Source: Pelagophyceae sp. CCMP2097
Lineage: Eukaryota > Sar > Pelagophyceae
Length of the DNA: 64,000 nt
Direction: 5' to 3'
Assembly (NCBI GenBank): GCA_026770575.1
Contig: MU657265.1
Location: forward strand, 110,506-174,505
Shown here piece by piece: positions 63,884 to 64,000 of the stretch. The translations under genes were made by a program, and so were the position numbers. The notes below the pieces were generated by a model. The model saw only the letters and a program-made list of their open reading frames with translations. It searched no databases and had not been told where the DNA came from. Position 1 is the stretch's first letter. Every line of letters begins with the position of its first letter.

Positions 63884-63972
63884 ACCGGTTTCGGGCCCAG
63901 AGCCGTAAAGTAAGTTTCTCCTGCTCGACCCAAAGGGAAACCGGTTTCTCGGTGTATATATTAACCGGTTTC
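63868..63972. repeat. cluster of four AACCGGTTTC palindromes
   Basis: GAAACCGGTTTC or AACCGGTTTC occurs at 63868-63879, 63882-63892, 63937-63948 and 63962-63972. Two are complete 12-bp palindromes. A TATATA run precedes the last one. The first overlaps the end of the Pro-rich ORF. Protein-binding sites, a 3'-UTR structure or the edge of a repeat element are all possible. Confidence 0.65.
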
Positions 63973-64000
63973 TTTTCCTGGGCAACCCCGAGCAACCTCG

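Noticed and set aside
63345..63985. minus-strand Ala/Gly-rich frames opposite the Pro-rich ORF
   Set aside because: Pure low complexity with no structured segment, whereas the plus frame ends in a charged coiled-coil helix.

Overview
This is a G+C-rich stretch of eukaryotic nuclear DNA. Almost every convincing protein is split by GT-AG introns that join in phase, and long gene-poor tracts are filled with fold-back repeats and minisatellites. No operons, ribosome binding sites, rRNA, convincing tRNA or CRISPR arrays are visible. The genes present (a giant HERC-type ubiquitin ligase with LamG and SPRY domains, an armadillo-repeat protein, and a potassium-channel-T1 plus kelch protein) suit a microbial alga or protist. 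A pelagophyte-like stramenopile is my best guess, from family resemblance only.

Layout. 1-13.2 kb is gene-poor. It holds a possible two-exon Lys-rich mini-protein (1536-2225), a possible two-exon coiled-coil protein (10797-11310) with a truncated relative at 8193-8388, and many inverted-repeat elements. 13.2-21.1 kb carries an armadillo-repeat gene on the minus strand; its last eight exons join in consistent phase and it ends in a CxxC...CxxC zinc-ribbon-like tail. Its 5' end is unresolved. 21.1-25.3 kb is minisatellite-rich with no gene that I can support. 25.3-37.3 kb is a nine-exon minus-strand gene for a WW-domain coiled-coil protein of about 1,700 residues. 37.7-58.7 kb is a 16-exon plus-strand gene for a HERC-like E3 ligase of about 3,980 residues with RCC1 repeats, a LamG-like domain, an FN3-like domain, SPRY and a complete HECT domain with its catalytic cysteine. 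58.7-61.2 kb is a repeat cluster surrounding a truncated kelch copy. 61.2-62.6 kb is an intronless T1/kelch gene, diverging from a Pro-rich coiled-coil ORF at 63.1-63.9 kb.

How it fits together. The E3 ligase and the WW coiled-coil gene are divergent, with about 390 bp between their start codons, so they may share a promoter. The WW, RCC1, LamG, SPRY, armadillo and kelch modules are all protein-interaction modules, but nothing in the sequence shows that these proteins act in one pathway. The most unusual material is non-coding: a TA-flanked fold-back element in three copies, a multi-hairpin repeat in many copies, a triplicated 110-bp perfect-style hairpin, and introns whose edges are built from tandem repeats that in two cases duplicate the splice site itself.
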